Positions 1 to 9,417 of a stretch of 64,000 bases of DNA are shown piece after piece. Origin of the DNA: Algoriphagus resistens (GTDB lineage Bacteria; Bacteroidota; Bacteroidia; Cytophagales; Cyclobacteriaceae); the NCBI RefSeq assembly GCF_001442615.1, contig NZ_LMXN01000001.1, forward strand, positions 558,001 through 622,000, given 5' to 3'. A model generated the notes under the pieces. That model saw nothing but the letters and a program-made list of their open reading frames with translations, was not told where the DNA came from and made no database searches. How positions within the stretch are numbered: position 1 is the stretch's first letter; each line of letters starts with the position of its first letter. The position numbers were made by a program, and so were the translations under genes.

Positions 1-2
1 GT

Positions 3-83
3 GTGGTCGGAATATTTATTTCAAAGATTTTCAACGAATCGAAAAACAGGCCGATCTATCTGGTAGAAAATGAAGTTATTTAG
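3..83 (+). CDS. Glycosyltransferase family 2, C-terminal tail (partial)
   Basis: Only the last 26 codons are inside the window; the gene starts upstream. The frame that opens at base 3 ends in TAG at 81-83 and reads as the typical tail of a polyprenyl-linked GT2 (DPM1/GtrB type) enzyme, with a KNRPIYLVEN motif after a hydrophobic GIFIS stretch. The complete GT2 at 30314-31222 ends in a very similar way (VKNRPIYIVEK), which supports the call. These enzymes usually transfer a sugar from a nucleotide donor to undecaprenyl phosphate. The two other frames also stop within the first 75 bases and give no recognisable peptide. Confidence 0.6.
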   Translation: MVGIFISKIFNESKNRPIYLVENEVI

Positions 84-157
84 TTTTACAATCCTGAATG
101 CAGTCTAATTTGCTATTAGATTCCTTATATTTGAGTCTATCACCACCTAATCCATCC

Positions 158-3100
158 ATGGCCATATTGGACAAGCGCTTTCTTTTCTGTCTATGGTTAT
201 TTTTTACGCTGTCATTAAACGCCAGCGCTCAGGAAGCGATTATCATCTCCAGAGAAGGGTTTCCTTACTGTGAACCATTTACCGGAACATTAGCCGAAAC
301 GAGGGGAGAAACCGTTTTTGGCGGAGAAACAGGTACTCTTGGAGCATATTTGACCAATCAGCCCGCAGGTCAAGGTGCTCTTAGGCTGACCCAGGCAGAG
401 GGGGGGACCCAATACGGAGATGCAGGTTATGCCTATATCGATATTCCTTTTTCTTTCAAATACGGAGTCAAAGTTTCCTTTGAGTATTTCAGCTATGGCT
501 CTACCTCAACTATTGGGGCAGATGGAATCAGTTTTTTCATGTTTGATGGGCGCTATGGGAATGTTTCGGGTCCTTGGGAGTTTAGACCGGGAGGGTATGG
601 CGGATCGCTGAGTTATGCCCCACATACGGGAAATAGTAATCCTGGGATGACCGGAGGATATATTGGGGTTTCCCTTGATGAATATGGGAATTTTGCAACA
701 AAGACGGAAGGAAGAAACACAGGTATTGAAGATTATGATCCAAGCGAGGCACCACCGATAGGTCTATATATCAGGCAAAATTCCATATTGGTAAGAGGAC
801 CGCAAAATGTAGGGTATCCCTATATTAGAGATTTGCATAAATACACCAACTACTCGAGTACGGCTTGTACTGTATGTGTGGATGCGGGCGAAGAATTTAC
901 CATTGATGTTCAGCAAAGTCAACGGGTGGAAGACTGCGCTGAGTCAGGCTACAGAAAAGTTTTTCTTAATCTTGAGCCTGCCGGTACAGGGTATTTACTC
1001 TCTATGTACATGCTGGTTAATACCGATGCACGTGGCCCGAGAATTGTAAAAATATTTGATGAGGTACCTTATAATTATCCAGGATTTGAGACTTTAAAGC
1101 TAGGTTTTGCTGCATCCATTGGAGGATTTAACAATATCCATGAGATCAAAAACGTCGTAGCTGAGGTTTCAGAAATTAGTGATGAACTGAAACCTAAAAC
1201 CGAAGACAAAAACTTTCAGATCTGCGTGGATGAAGCTGAATTTGTCGTCCAATTCCCGATTGTAAATCTAAATGATAGAGGTTCAAACTTTATCAGATGC
1301 CTTCAGTTATTTGAAGACATTTCCCAGGTACCGCCACCGGGATCCTCAAACGCTTGGCCCCCAACGGCAGCCGGTGGGTGCGGTTTCGGAGATGCGCCTT
1401 GCTACGGAATTTGCGATCCGGAAAACTATGACGTTACCCTTCCCGGTAAGGGAACTTTTACTTCAAATTTAGGTGATCTCACCGATGTCAACCGGGATGA
1501 GGTAAAAATTGATTTTCTCGCGGATGATGGATTTGTAGGGGAGGCTGTTATTTGGTATACGGTAACTGATCGTTTTGGACTCGTATCAGATCCTAAAAAG
1601 ATTACAGTCAATGTGCTGCCAAGACCTGTCCTAAGAAGTGCCGAAGAGGTATATCCTACCTGTGGAGAGCAGTATGACGGAAGTATTGAACTGGTGGTAG
1701 AAAATCTATATGATGGGTTTGAGTACAGATGGAGTGCTTTGGAGGATGGGGATCTTGGTCAGGCAGGTTCAGTGGAAGATCTCGGAGGAAATGTTCGCCG
1801 GTTTATATTACCCAATGTCAATACCGATACCTATTCATTGTATGTAGCCAATCCTTCAGATGGTGAAGGGAATTGTGAACTTGAGATTTACACTGAGACC
1901 ATAGGGTTGGAATTAGGAACACCTTTGATAGTAGAACCTTTAAGTGAAACTGTATGTGAGGGAGACCAGGCACAGTTCACCGCCCAAGTAGAAGATCAAT
2001 ACAATTCAGGAAATGCACAGGCAAATTTCCTCTGGTACATTGCTGAGGATCGTTCAGGAGGTGCATTGACTACTGGTTCAACGGTGAATATCGACGGATC
2101 AGAAGCTAAAATAACGCTGGGGCCGAATGGTGTTTTGATGATAGATGGTCTTATGGCCGATGGCAGTAGTCCAAAGGAATATATTTTTTATGTTGAGGCA
2201 GAAAGCCAGGATAATCCCGGAGGAAATTTTTGCCCTTTTGTTAATGAGCCACAAGCGGTTTCCGTTACTGTTTTCCCTTCTATAGATGTTACGCTCCAGA
2301 CCGAGGGGGATTGGTGTCTGGATGGCAGGGGTAGGGTGACCACAGACGATCTGGGAGTTTCAGGCGAAAAGACTTTCACACTCAAAGACCAAGAGGGTGC
2401 TACTGTTGATGAACGCACAGTTGTCCAATATAGCTATGCCGAGCTTCCCGTAGGGGAATACACGCTGGAAGTGAGGCATCCTCAGGTTTGCTTTTTCCCC
2501 GCGGAATTTAGCATCATAGGGCCTGACGAACCGATTTCGATCAGCGAAGTCAGACGTGTACCAGCCAGCTGTGGTCTGGACAATGGTTCCTGGTCCTTCA
2601 CTGTGGAGGGAGGCAATGGCCCTTATGATGCCTCTTCCATAGCGGTGTCCGGAGGACCTATAGATGAGACTCGCTTTGAGGAAGCCACGGGGGAATTTAC
2701 GCTGACAGGTTTGGCCTCAGAGACGGACTATACGATTACGGTGACTGATGAACAAAGCTGTACGCTGACCTACAGCCTGCCGGGTACTCCTGATACAGAC
2801 CCGAGCTTTGAGGTGGAAGGAGATGAGATATGTGCAGAAGTGCCTGACGGGGGAGGTCCCGGGACAGCGACCGTGCGCCCTGTCGTGATTGAGTTGGCAG
2901 GCTCCACACCTATTTATCAGTGGTATTTTAAGGAGGAAGACGGGGTGGAGATTGCCCTGGAAGATGGGGATGAAGTTGTAGGTGCAGCGGTCAGTGTTTC
3001 TTCTGATGGAGAGGCTTCTTTTATCGGTCTGCCTGCCTCAGCTGTTCCCTATGTGTTCCTTTTGGAAATCACCGATGAAGACGGAAAGATATGTAATGGT

Positions 3101-6100
3101 CCCAAGCTGAGGGCTGAGGTTCTGGTCAATGCCATGCCTGCCCCCTCATTCCAGCTGAAGGATGTAAGCTGCTATGATGGGAATGATGGATCGATCCGAC
3201 TGGACAGCGGAGGATCGGACACCTTTACCTACACCCTGCTTACGACGGGCGAATCCAATTCCAGCGGCATTTTCACAGAACTTTCTGCGGGAGATTATTC
3301 GGTGCGGGTAGATAATGGAGTGAGCGGATGTTGGGAGGAATTTTCCATGAAGATCTCCCAACCGGATTCACCGCTGACTATTCAATCCTTTGATGTGCTC
3401 AAAGCCTCCTGCGGATTACCCAATGGCATTATCCAAAACTTGACTGTGACTGGTGGTGTGGAACCCTATACGGTGACGTGGTTTGAAGGGGAGGAGTCAG
3501 GAACACCTCTGGCTCAGGGTTCTGAGGATGGCCTGGAGGATATTTTATCAGGTACTTATACCGTGATGGTCACCGATGCGGCTGGTTGCGAGGAAATACA
3601 GGAAATTGAAGTAGGAAGCATGCCCGATCCGGAATATCAGGTTGCAAGGGTTTTGGAAGAATGTGAGGGGGAAGAGGTCGTTTTGATCCCTGTTCATCTG
3701 GCCCCTGATCCAAATGACCCTCCGGCTCCTACGGAGGTGTTTTGGTATAAAGAACCTGGTAGGGAGGGGTTGATAGAGAGCGGTCAGGACGAAGATGATC
3801 CGAAGGTGAGCTATGAAGTGGATGATTCGGTATGGATCAATCCCCGATTGAAGGTTAGCGGTCTGGCCCCGGGAACCTACACCTATTATTTTTATGTGGC
3901 CTGCACCAAAGAGGAAATTCCGGTGGAAGTCACTGTGGCACCTATTCCAGAGCCTGAGTTTGACGGGACGGTGGAGATCTGTGCTGGAGCGGCAGATGGT
4001 AGGATTCAGGTGTTGTCCCCAGAATCAGATGCTTGGGAGTTTTCCATAAATGGAGGGGCATTTGTCTCTAAGGCCGCTTTGGAGTCACAAAACTTCGAAC
4101 CGGGAGTGTATGAGATTCTTACCCGATCCCAATATGGATGTGAAGCCGGGTTGAAATCTGTAGAAATTCTGGGGACAGAGCCTTTGGATTTCCAGGTGAT
4201 TGATACCAAAAATGCGGCCTGTGGGGTTGACGATGGACTGATTACCCTGTCGGTGGAGGGGGGATGGCCTGAATATGAAGTGACCCTTACGCACCGGGAA
4301 TCCGGGGCGGTGACTACAATAAACACTACTGACAATCAACATACGTTTGATGGCTTGGTTGCCGGTAGCTATGAGCTCCAGGTTGCTGATGTTGAAGGTT
4401 GTGTGGTGGTTCTGGACAGTCCGGTAGAACTTTTGGACGGTCCTACGGAGATTTTGGTTGACAACCTGGTGGAAATCTGTGAAGGTGAGCAGGTACGATT
4501 GAGCCCCGCAGTCAACCCTCCCGTTACTGATAAAACATTCAGATGGTACTTTGGTACTACTGCTTCAGGACAGGAGATAGTGGACGGAACGGTGAACGGG
4601 AGCGCTTCATACCAGGTCGGTTCGGATGGTACGCTGATTGTATCCGGTCTCCTGGAGTCTGATTCACCGCTCAGGTACTCCGTCCGTGTAGAAGGCCCTG
4701 AAATCTGTGAGGGAGACATACAGGTAGTGGAAGCGCGAATCTATCCCGATCCTGTATTTACTGCTATGGCCGAAGATGAGGTCTGCTTTGGAGATGGCGG
4801 GGCTATTGTTCTTAACTCAGCAGTAGGGGCATCCAACATTCAGTTTAGCGTCAATGGGGGGGCATACCAAGCCTATCCGGGCAATCGGATCGAAAATCTG
4901 GAACCTGGAGTGTACCGTTTATCTGCCATACATGCTTCCGGCTGTGAATACATTCTACCACAAACAGTTGAAGTCAAGGGCCCAGAAGCTCCTTTGGAGC
5001 TGGTGTCAATGAATGTAATTGATGCATCCTGTAGCCAGGACAACGGCTTGATTCAGGGGGTGCTTTCGGGGGGATGGCTTCCCTATTCCATAACCGTAGA
5101 GACATCCCAGGGGCAATCAGTCGCTGCACAGGTCGCATGGAATGGGGATTCTTTTGAAATTAGCGGGCTTGGAAGGGGAGAATACATCCTACAAATCAAT
5201 GACAACCGGGGGTGTGAACTGTCGACTGAAGTACTATCTATTGTAGATTCGCCGACTCCGGTGCTGGCAGAAGATGTGGAAATCTGTGTCGGAGATGATG
5301 CGTTACTGACGCCAAGTGTTCCTAATCCGACCTTGTCTCCCCAGTTTACCTGGTATAGGGACGAGCAAGGCACCGAGGTCATCCAAAATGGAACCTTTGA
5401 TGGGGCAGCATATTCCATCGCTCCAAATGGACAGCTCACGATCAGTGGATTGCCGGCAAGTGACACGCCTTTATTACTGTATGCAGGTGCTACCGGAGAT
5501 GGGGTATGCGGTAATGAACTGAAAGAAGTGGAGGTGCGCGTCACTGGATTGCCGAACCTACGGACTTCTAATCCATCCATCATCTGTGACCCCACTCAGA
5601 CCGTGGATCTCACCCAGTTTATTGAGGGATTTGATCCGGAATTATACGATTATCATGTAAGAAATCCTTCAGGGGCCAATATGAGGTTAGAGGAGTTAAA
5701 GACTATATCCGAATCAGGGAATTATATAGTCCAGATGGGGATGAAGGGGAGCTCGTGCCTGACTCCTGCCGAACGGATCCTGGTAATTATTTCGGAAACG
5801 GAGCTGGTTGCAGGATTCGACTACCAGATTGAAATCGAGGATGGGAGTATTTCAGTAAACCAAGACATAAATATCGGCGAAGATGTAGAATTTTTGGATA
5901 CCTCGCTAGGTGATGCAATACTATGGAACTGGGATTTTGGTGATGGGAATTTCAGTTCAGAACAAAACCCCGTTCATTTATTTGAAAAGAAAGGCAGATA
6001 TGTGGTTAAACTAACCACACTGGATAAAAATGGTTGTGAATCGGAGTTTCAAAGAGCCATTGAGGTATTTGACGATTTTCTGGTTATTGTACCGGATGCA

Positions 6101-6355
6101 TTTACTCCGGACAGATCAGACGGTAAAAACAATTTGTTCAGTCCCAAATTCCGTGGACTGTCCCAGATTGAGCTTTTGATTTTTAATACATGGGGTAATT
6201 TTATCTTTAGTTCAGACTCAATGGAAAACATTGGATGGGACGGGAAATTTGAAGGGAAGGATGTACCCAATGGAAATTATGTTTATAAAGTCAATTATAC
6301 CAGTCGGGGAGGGCAGAAAGGTACCCAGACCGGTGTGTTTATTTTGATAAGGTAA
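158..6355 (+). CDS. Giant secreted adhesin: L-type lectin, SprB/Ig-like repeats, PKD, T9SS type B sorting domain
   Basis: This is a 2065-residue cell-surface protein. An upstream in-frame ATG at 98 exists, but the ATG at 158 directly precedes a classic signal peptide (KRFLFCLWLFFTLSLNASAQ), so 158 is preferred. Residues about 40-340 resemble an L-type lectin fold (DGISFFMFDG, GYIGVSLDEYGNF). The middle alternates SprB-like repeats starting A(A/S)CG..(D/N)G with YxVxVxDxxGC endings, and Ig-like modules starting E(I/V)CxG that contain an FxWY core and a GxLxxxGL strand. A PKD domain (WNWDFGDGNFSSEQNPVH) precedes the last ~90 residues, which match the gliding-motility-associated CTD (VPDAFTPD ... 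WDGKFEGKDVPNGNYVY). Type IX export with CTD cleavage is expected. The many paired cysteines suggest disulphides. The ligand is unknown; a glycan is inferred from the lectin domain. It lies 191 bp before neuA and may be an independent unit. Confidence 0.85.
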   Translation: MAILDKRFLFCLWLFFTLSLNASAQEAIIISREGFPYCEPFTGTLAETRGETVFGGETGTLGAYLTNQPAGQGALRLTQAEGGTQYGDAGYAYIDIPFSFKYGVKVSFEYFSYGSTSTIGADGISFFMFDGRYGNVSGPWEFRPGGYGGSLSYAPHTGNSNPGMTGGYIGVSLDEYGNFATKTEGRNTGIEDYDPSEAPPIGLYIRQNSILVRGPQNVGYPYIRDLHKYTNYSSTACTVCVDAGEEFTIDVQQSQRVEDCAESGYRKVFLNLEPAGTGYLLSMYMLVNTDARGPRIVKIFDEVPYNYPGFETLKLGFAASIGGFNNIHEIKNVVAEVSEISDELKPKTEDKNFQICVDEAEFVVQFPIVNLNDRGSNFIRCLQLFEDISQVPPPGSSNAWPPTAAGGCGFGDAPCYGICDPENYDVTLPGKGTFTSNLGDLTDVNRDEVKIDFLADDGFVGEAVIWYTVTDRFGLVSDPKKITVNVLPRPVLRSAEEVYPTCGEQYDGSIELVVENLYDGFEYRWSALEDGDLGQAGSVEDLGGNVRRFILPNVNTDTYSLYVANPSDGEGNCELEIYTETIGLELGTPLIVEPLSETVCEGDQAQFTAQVEDQYNSGNAQANFLWYIAEDRSGGALTTGSTVNIDGSEAKITLGPNGVLMIDGLMADGSSPKEYIFYVEAESQDNPGGNFCPFVNEPQAVSVTVFPSIDVTLQTEGDWCLDGRGRVTTDDLGVSGEKTFTLKDQEGATVDERTVVQYSYAELPVGEYTLEVRHPQVCFFPAEFSIIGPDEPISISEVRRVPASCGLDNGSWSFTVEGGNGPYDASSIAVSGGPIDETRFEEATGEFTLTGLASETDYTITVTDEQSCTLTYSLPGTPDTDPSFEVEGDEICAEVPDGGGPGTATVRPVVIELAGSTPIYQWYFKEEDGVEIALEDGDEVVGAAVSVSSDGEASFIGLPASAVPYVFLLEITDEDGKICNGPKLRAEVLVNAMPAPSFQLKDVSCYDGNDGSIRLDSGGSDTFTYTLLTTGESNSSGIFTELSAGDYSVRVDNGVSGCWEEFSMKISQPDSPLTIQSFDVLKASCGLPNGIIQNLTVTGGVEPYTVTWFEGEESGTPLAQGSEDGLEDILSGTYTVMVTDAAGCEEIQEIEVGSMPDPEYQVARVLEECEGEEVVLIPVHLAPDPNDPPAPTEVFWYKEPGREGLIESGQDEDDPKVSYEVDDSVWINPRLKVSGLAPGTYTYYFYVACTKEEIPVEVTVAPIPEPEFDGTVEICAGAADGRIQVLSPESDAWEFSINGGAFVSKAALESQNFEPGVYEILTRSQYGCEAGLKSVEILGTEPLDFQVIDTKNAACGVDDGLITLSVEGGWPEYEVTLTHRESGAVTTINTTDNQHTFDGLVAGSYELQVADVEGCVVVLDSPVELLDGPTEILVDNLVEICEGEQVRLSPAVNPPVTDKTFRWYFGTTASGQEIVDGTVNGSASYQVGSDGTLIVSGLLESDSPLRYSVRVEGPEICEGDIQVVEARIYPDPVFTAMAEDEVCFGDGGAIVLNSAVGASNIQFSVNGGAYQAYPGNRIENLEPGVYRLSAIHASGCEYILPQTVEVKGPEAPLELVSMNVIDASCSQDNGLIQGVLSGGWLPYSITVETSQGQSVAAQVAWNGDSFEISGLGRGEYILQINDNRGCELSTEVLSIVDSPTPVLAEDVEICVGDDALLTPSVPNPTLSPQFTWYRDEQGTEVIQNGTFDGAAYSIAPNGQLTISGLPASDTPLLLYAGATGDGVCGNELKEVEVRVTGLPNLRTSNPSIICDPTQTVDLTQFIEGFDPELYDYHVRNPSGANMRLEELKTISESGNYIVQMGMKGSSCLTPAERILVIISETELVAGFDYQIEIEDGSISVNQDINIGEDVEFLDTSLGDAILWNWDFGDGNFSSEQNPVHLFEKKGRYVVKLTTLDKNGCESEFQRAIEVFDDFLVIVPDAFTPDRSDGKNNLFSPKFRGLSQIELLIFNTWGNFIFSSDSMENIGWDGKFEGKDVPNGNYVYKVNYTSRGGQKGTQTGVFILIR

Positions 6356-6440
6356 GCTGGTTTTCTTTATGCAGTCAGCTAAAGGTGACCAATTTGATAG
6401 CAACAATAAAATAAGAATTAAGCTGATTGGTAGAATTGTG

Positions 6441-6448
6441 TATTTTTG
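6441..6448 (+). promoter_or_regulatory. Candidate Bacteroidota -7 element upstream of neuABC
   Basis: TATTTTTG fits the Bacteroidota -7 consensus TAnnTTTG exactly and lies about 100 bp before neuA. No TTG sits at the usual -33 spacing, so this is only a weak promoter candidate for the neu operon. Confidence 0.25.
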
Positions 6449-6546
6449 GATTCGAATGTAAGCTTTAGGTTAAGCCGTGGTAGATTGCTTTAGTCAGCGT
6501 TGCATCCCTTGAAGTAAGTTATTGTCAGAATTCCCCTAAATAAAAA

Positions 6547-7230
6547 ATGAATTTTAAAGTTGTGGTACCTGCCAGGTTTGGCTCAAAAAGATTTCCGGGG
6601 AAAAATAAAGCCAAGCTCAGTGGAGTTCCTTTAATTAATCACTCAATCCAGTATGCAATTGATTCGGGAATTGATCCAGATGATATCTGGATCAATTCAG
6701 ATGATCCGGAAATTTTGCAGATAGCATCTTCTTTCGGAGCCAATTCATATATGAGACCTGAATATTTAGGTGGAGATTTAGTTTCCACAGTTGATGTTCT
6801 GAAAGATCAGATTGATTATTGGGAGAAAGAAAATATTAAGGTTGATGCAATTGTGTTATTGCAGGTGACCAATCCTCTTAGACCGCCTAATCTACTTCAG
6901 GGTGGGATTGAAGTGTTTTTGAGAGAAAATAGATCTAGTTTGGTTACTTTTTCGAAGTTAAACAAGAAATTTGGGGCTATAGAGAATAAGCTTTTCAAGC
7001 CAAGGAATTATTTACCTGGGCAAAGAATGCAGGATATAGAGCCGATGTTTTATGAGAATGGCCTATTATATATTTCATCCGTAGATCTGGTTAAAAAGGG
7101 CTTTGTGGTAGGTGATGATGCCTTTCCTATGGTCATTGATCATGCGTTTGCACAGGTAGATATAGATCATCCCGAAGATTTGATTTTTGCGGAGGCAATA
7201 CTTAAAATATACGTTAATAATGGAATTTAG
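6547..7230 (+). CDS. neuA: CMP-N-acetylneuraminate cytidylyltransferase
   Basis: The 227-residue cytoplasmic enzyme activates sialic acid with CTP to CMP-sialic acid plus pyrophosphate, the donor for sialyltransferases. The N-terminal nucleotide-binding motif [14 protein letters not shown] (residues 8-21) and the later [11 protein letters not shown] and DIDHPEDL segments are characteristic of the acylneuraminate cytidylyltransferase family. The length is normal for the short, single-domain form. The stop overlaps the neuB start by 11 bp, so the genes are probably translationally coupled. The family also contains enzymes for legionaminic and pseudaminic acid; the sialic acid reading rests mainly on the adjacent neuB and neuC. 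Confidence 0.88.
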   Translation: MNFKVVVPARFGSKRFPGKNKAKLSGVPLINHSIQYAIDSGIDPDDIWINSDDPEILQIASSFGANSYMRPEYLGGDLVSTVDVLKDQIDYWEKENIKVDAIVLLQVTNPLRPPNLLQGGIEVFLRENRSSLVTFSKLNKKFGAIENKLFKPRNYLPGQRMQDIEPMFYENGLLYISSVDLVKKGFVVGDDAFPMVIDHAFAQVDIDHPEDLIFAEAILKIYVNNGI

Positions 7231-8257
7231 AATTGGAAACAGATCCGTAGGAAAAGCATATCCACCTTTGGTGATTGCAGAACTTGGGATTAATCATGGT
7301 GGAAATTTAGAAGTGGCATTTGAAATGGTGGATGCCGCTGCAAGGGCAGGGGTGGAGGTACTGAAGCATCAAACCCATATTGTGGAAGATGAGATGAGTA
7401 AAGCTGCCAAATCCGTGATTCCCGGAAATGCTACTGAATCCATCTACGAGATTATGGCCAAGTGCGCTCTTAATGAAGACGATGAAAAAGCTTTAATGGA
7501 CTATGTAGAATCTAAAGGGATGATTTTTATTTCAACACCATTTTCCAGAGCAGCAGCGGATCGTCTTCAACGGATGGGGGTGTCTGCTTTTAAGATAGGA
7601 AGTGGAGAGTGTAATAATCATCCGTTGTTAAACCACATAGCCTCTTTCGGAAAACCCATGATTTTGAGCACAGGTATGAACAGTCTGGAAAGTGTGAGAA
7701 AATCGGTGAAAGTAATTCAAAAACATAAGGTACCGTTTGCCTTATTGCACACAACAAATCTGTATCCTACCCCTAACCATCTGGTTAGGCTAGGGGCAAT
7801 GCAGGAATTAATGCAGGAATTTCCTGATGTACCTGTTGGATTAAGTGACCATACAATTTCCAATCATGCCTGTTTTGCAGCTGTAGCGTTGGGAGGAGTG
7901 ATTCTGGAAAGACATTTTACTGACCATATGCAAAGGCAGGGCCCTGATATTGTGTGCTCTATGGATGAAGATAGTGCGATGGAGTTAATTCGTGGAAGCA
8001 GAGATATTCAGCAAATGCTAGGGGGTAAAAAAGAACCTGCTTTGGAAGAGCAGGTAACCATTGATTTTGCATTTGCGACCCTGTGTTCTATTAAAAAAAT
8101 ATCGAAGGGTGAGGTGTTCAATAAAGAAAACACCTGGGTAAAAAGGCCGGGAACAGGAGAGATTAAGGCCGAATTCTATGAAGATGTATTGGGCAAGGTA
8201 GCAGCGAGAGATATTGAAGAAGATGAGCAGATCAGCTGGAAGGATGTTGTTAAGTAA
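7220..8257 (+). CDS. neuB: N-acetylneuraminate synthase
   Basis: The 345-residue enzyme condenses ManNAc with phosphoenolpyruvate to give Neu5Ac. The open frame reaches back to 7187, but the ATG at 7220 gives [11 protein letters not shown], which is how known NeuB proteins begin, and it overlaps the end of neuA. The TIM-barrel part carries [50 protein letters not shown] and LERHFT, in the order seen in bacterial sialic acid synthases. The last ~65 residues form the SAF (antifreeze-like) domain with [10 protein letters not shown]. From memory, similarity to the meningococcal enzyme is very strong along the whole length, which favours Neu5Ac over pseudaminic or legionaminic acid. neuC starts 6 bp downstream. 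Confidence 0.93.
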   Translation: MEFRIGNRSVGKAYPPLVIAELGINHGGNLEVAFEMVDAAARAGVEVLKHQTHIVEDEMSKAAKSVIPGNATESIYEIMAKCALNEDDEKALMDYVESKGMIFISTPFSRAAADRLQRMGVSAFKIGSGECNNHPLLNHIASFGKPMILSTGMNSLESVRKSVKVIQKHKVPFALLHTTNLYPTPNHLVRLGAMQELMQEFPDVPVGLSDHTISNHACFAAVALGGVILERHFTDHMQRQGPDIVCSMDEDSAMELIRGSRDIQQMLGGKKEPALEEQVTIDFAFATLCSIKKISKGEVFNKENTWVKRPGTGEIKAEFYEDVLGKVAARDIEEDEQISWKDVVK

Positions 8258-8263
8258 GGTAAA

Positions 8264-9388
8264 ATGAGGAAAATTTTATTTTTGACCGGAACCCGGGCAG
8301 ATTTTGGAAAATTAAAGTCGTTGATCAGAGTATGCGTGGATTCAGGTCTGTTTGATGTGCAGATATTTGCTACCGGCATGCACATGCAACATCAATATGG
8401 CATTACAGTAAAGGAAATTGAGAAGTCAGGCTTTTCCAATATCTTTAAATTCATCAATTTTACTTCAGAAACAACGATGGACCTAACCTTGGCAAAGACC
8501 ATTGATGGATTATCTTCTTACATCAAAGAAGAAACCCCTGATATGATAATTGTGCACGGAGACCGGGTGGAGGCTTTAGCCGGGGCTATAGTTGGGGCTT
8601 TGAACAATATTTTGGTCGGACATATTGAAGGAGGAGAAGTCTCAGGAACTGTAGATGAAATTATCAGACATTCTGTGAGTAAAATGAGCCATATTCATTT
8701 TGTGGCGAATGAGCTGGCGAAGAAGAGGTTGATACAAATGGGAGAATTGGAAAATCAGGTTTTTGTGATTGGATCTCCGGATATTGATATTATGTTTTCG
8801 GAGGGACTTCCAGATATTGCTGAGTCAAAGCACTATTATGACATAGGATTTGAGAGCTTTGCTATATTGATGTTTCATCCAGTGACTACCGAAATTCATC
8901 AGTTACCAAAAATCGTGGAGGAATTAATCGCAGCCATTTCTTCAGATTCAAATAATTACATAATCATTTACCCTAACAATGATCTGGGAAGTTCCAAAAT
9001 ATTAGAGGGTTATGATACTTTGATAAAAAATCCAAGGATTAGGATATTTCCATCAATACGATTTGAACATTTCCTTGTTCTGCTCAAACACGCAGAATTT
9101 TTGATAGGGAATAGCAGTGCCGGAATAAGGGAAGCTCCTTATTATGGAATCCCAAGTATTAATATTGGCACCAGACAGAACAATAGAGCTTATGGCCCTA
9201 CTATTATCCAATCTTCATACGAAAGGGAGGATATTATTTCAGCTATACAAAAGGCAAAGCAAACAGAAATAAATCCTGGTCAGCAGGATTTTGGTAATGG
9301 CTCTAGCAATGTTAAGTTTTTGGAAATACTTAGTGATGAACAGACTTGGGAAATTTCATGTCAGAAACTGTTTAATGATTTAGTTTAG
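8264..9388 (+). CDS. neuC: UDP-N-acetylglucosamine 2-epimerase (hydrolysing)
   Basis: The 374-residue protein hydrolyses and epimerises UDP-GlcNAc to ManNAc and UDP, feeding NeuB. It begins with the family signature FLTGTRADFGKLK, and has HGDRVEALAGA near residue 100, HIEGGEVSGTVDEIIRH near 120, MFHPVTTE near 205 and GNSSAGIREAP near 285, all conserved in the GT-B-like epimerase fold. The ribose/UDP-contacting GNSS.G motif is intact. Order neuA-neuB-neuC with overlaps or short gaps indicates one operon supplying CMP-sialic acid for the polysaccharide cluster downstream. LegG-type epimerases are homologous, but no legionaminic acid aminotransferase or dehydratase genes are seen nearby, so NeuC is preferred. 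Confidence 0.9.
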   Translation: MRKILFLTGTRADFGKLKSLIRVCVDSGLFDVQIFATGMHMQHQYGITVKEIEKSGFSNIFKFINFTSETTMDLTLAKTIDGLSSYIKEETPDMIIVHGDRVEALAGAIVGALNNILVGHIEGGEVSGTVDEIIRHSVSKMSHIHFVANELAKKRLIQMGELENQVFVIGSPDIDIMFSEGLPDIAESKHYYDIGFESFAILMFHPVTTEIHQLPKIVEELIAAISSDSNNYIIIYPNNDLGSSKILEGYDTLIKNPRIRIFPSIRFEHFLVLLKHAEFLIGNSSAGIREAPYYGIPSINIGTRQNNRAYGPTIIQSSYEREDIISAIQKAKQTEINPGQQDFGNGSSNVKFLEILSDEQTWEISCQKLFNDLV

Positions 9389-9417
9389 TTAGAGGATCTC
9401 ATCTTAAATATCATAAA

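Noticed and set aside
6547..9388. Legionaminic or pseudaminic acid pathway
   Set aside because: NeuB and NeuC motifs follow the Neu5Ac enzymes, and no dehydratase or aminotransferase genes of the Leg/Pse type are adjacent.
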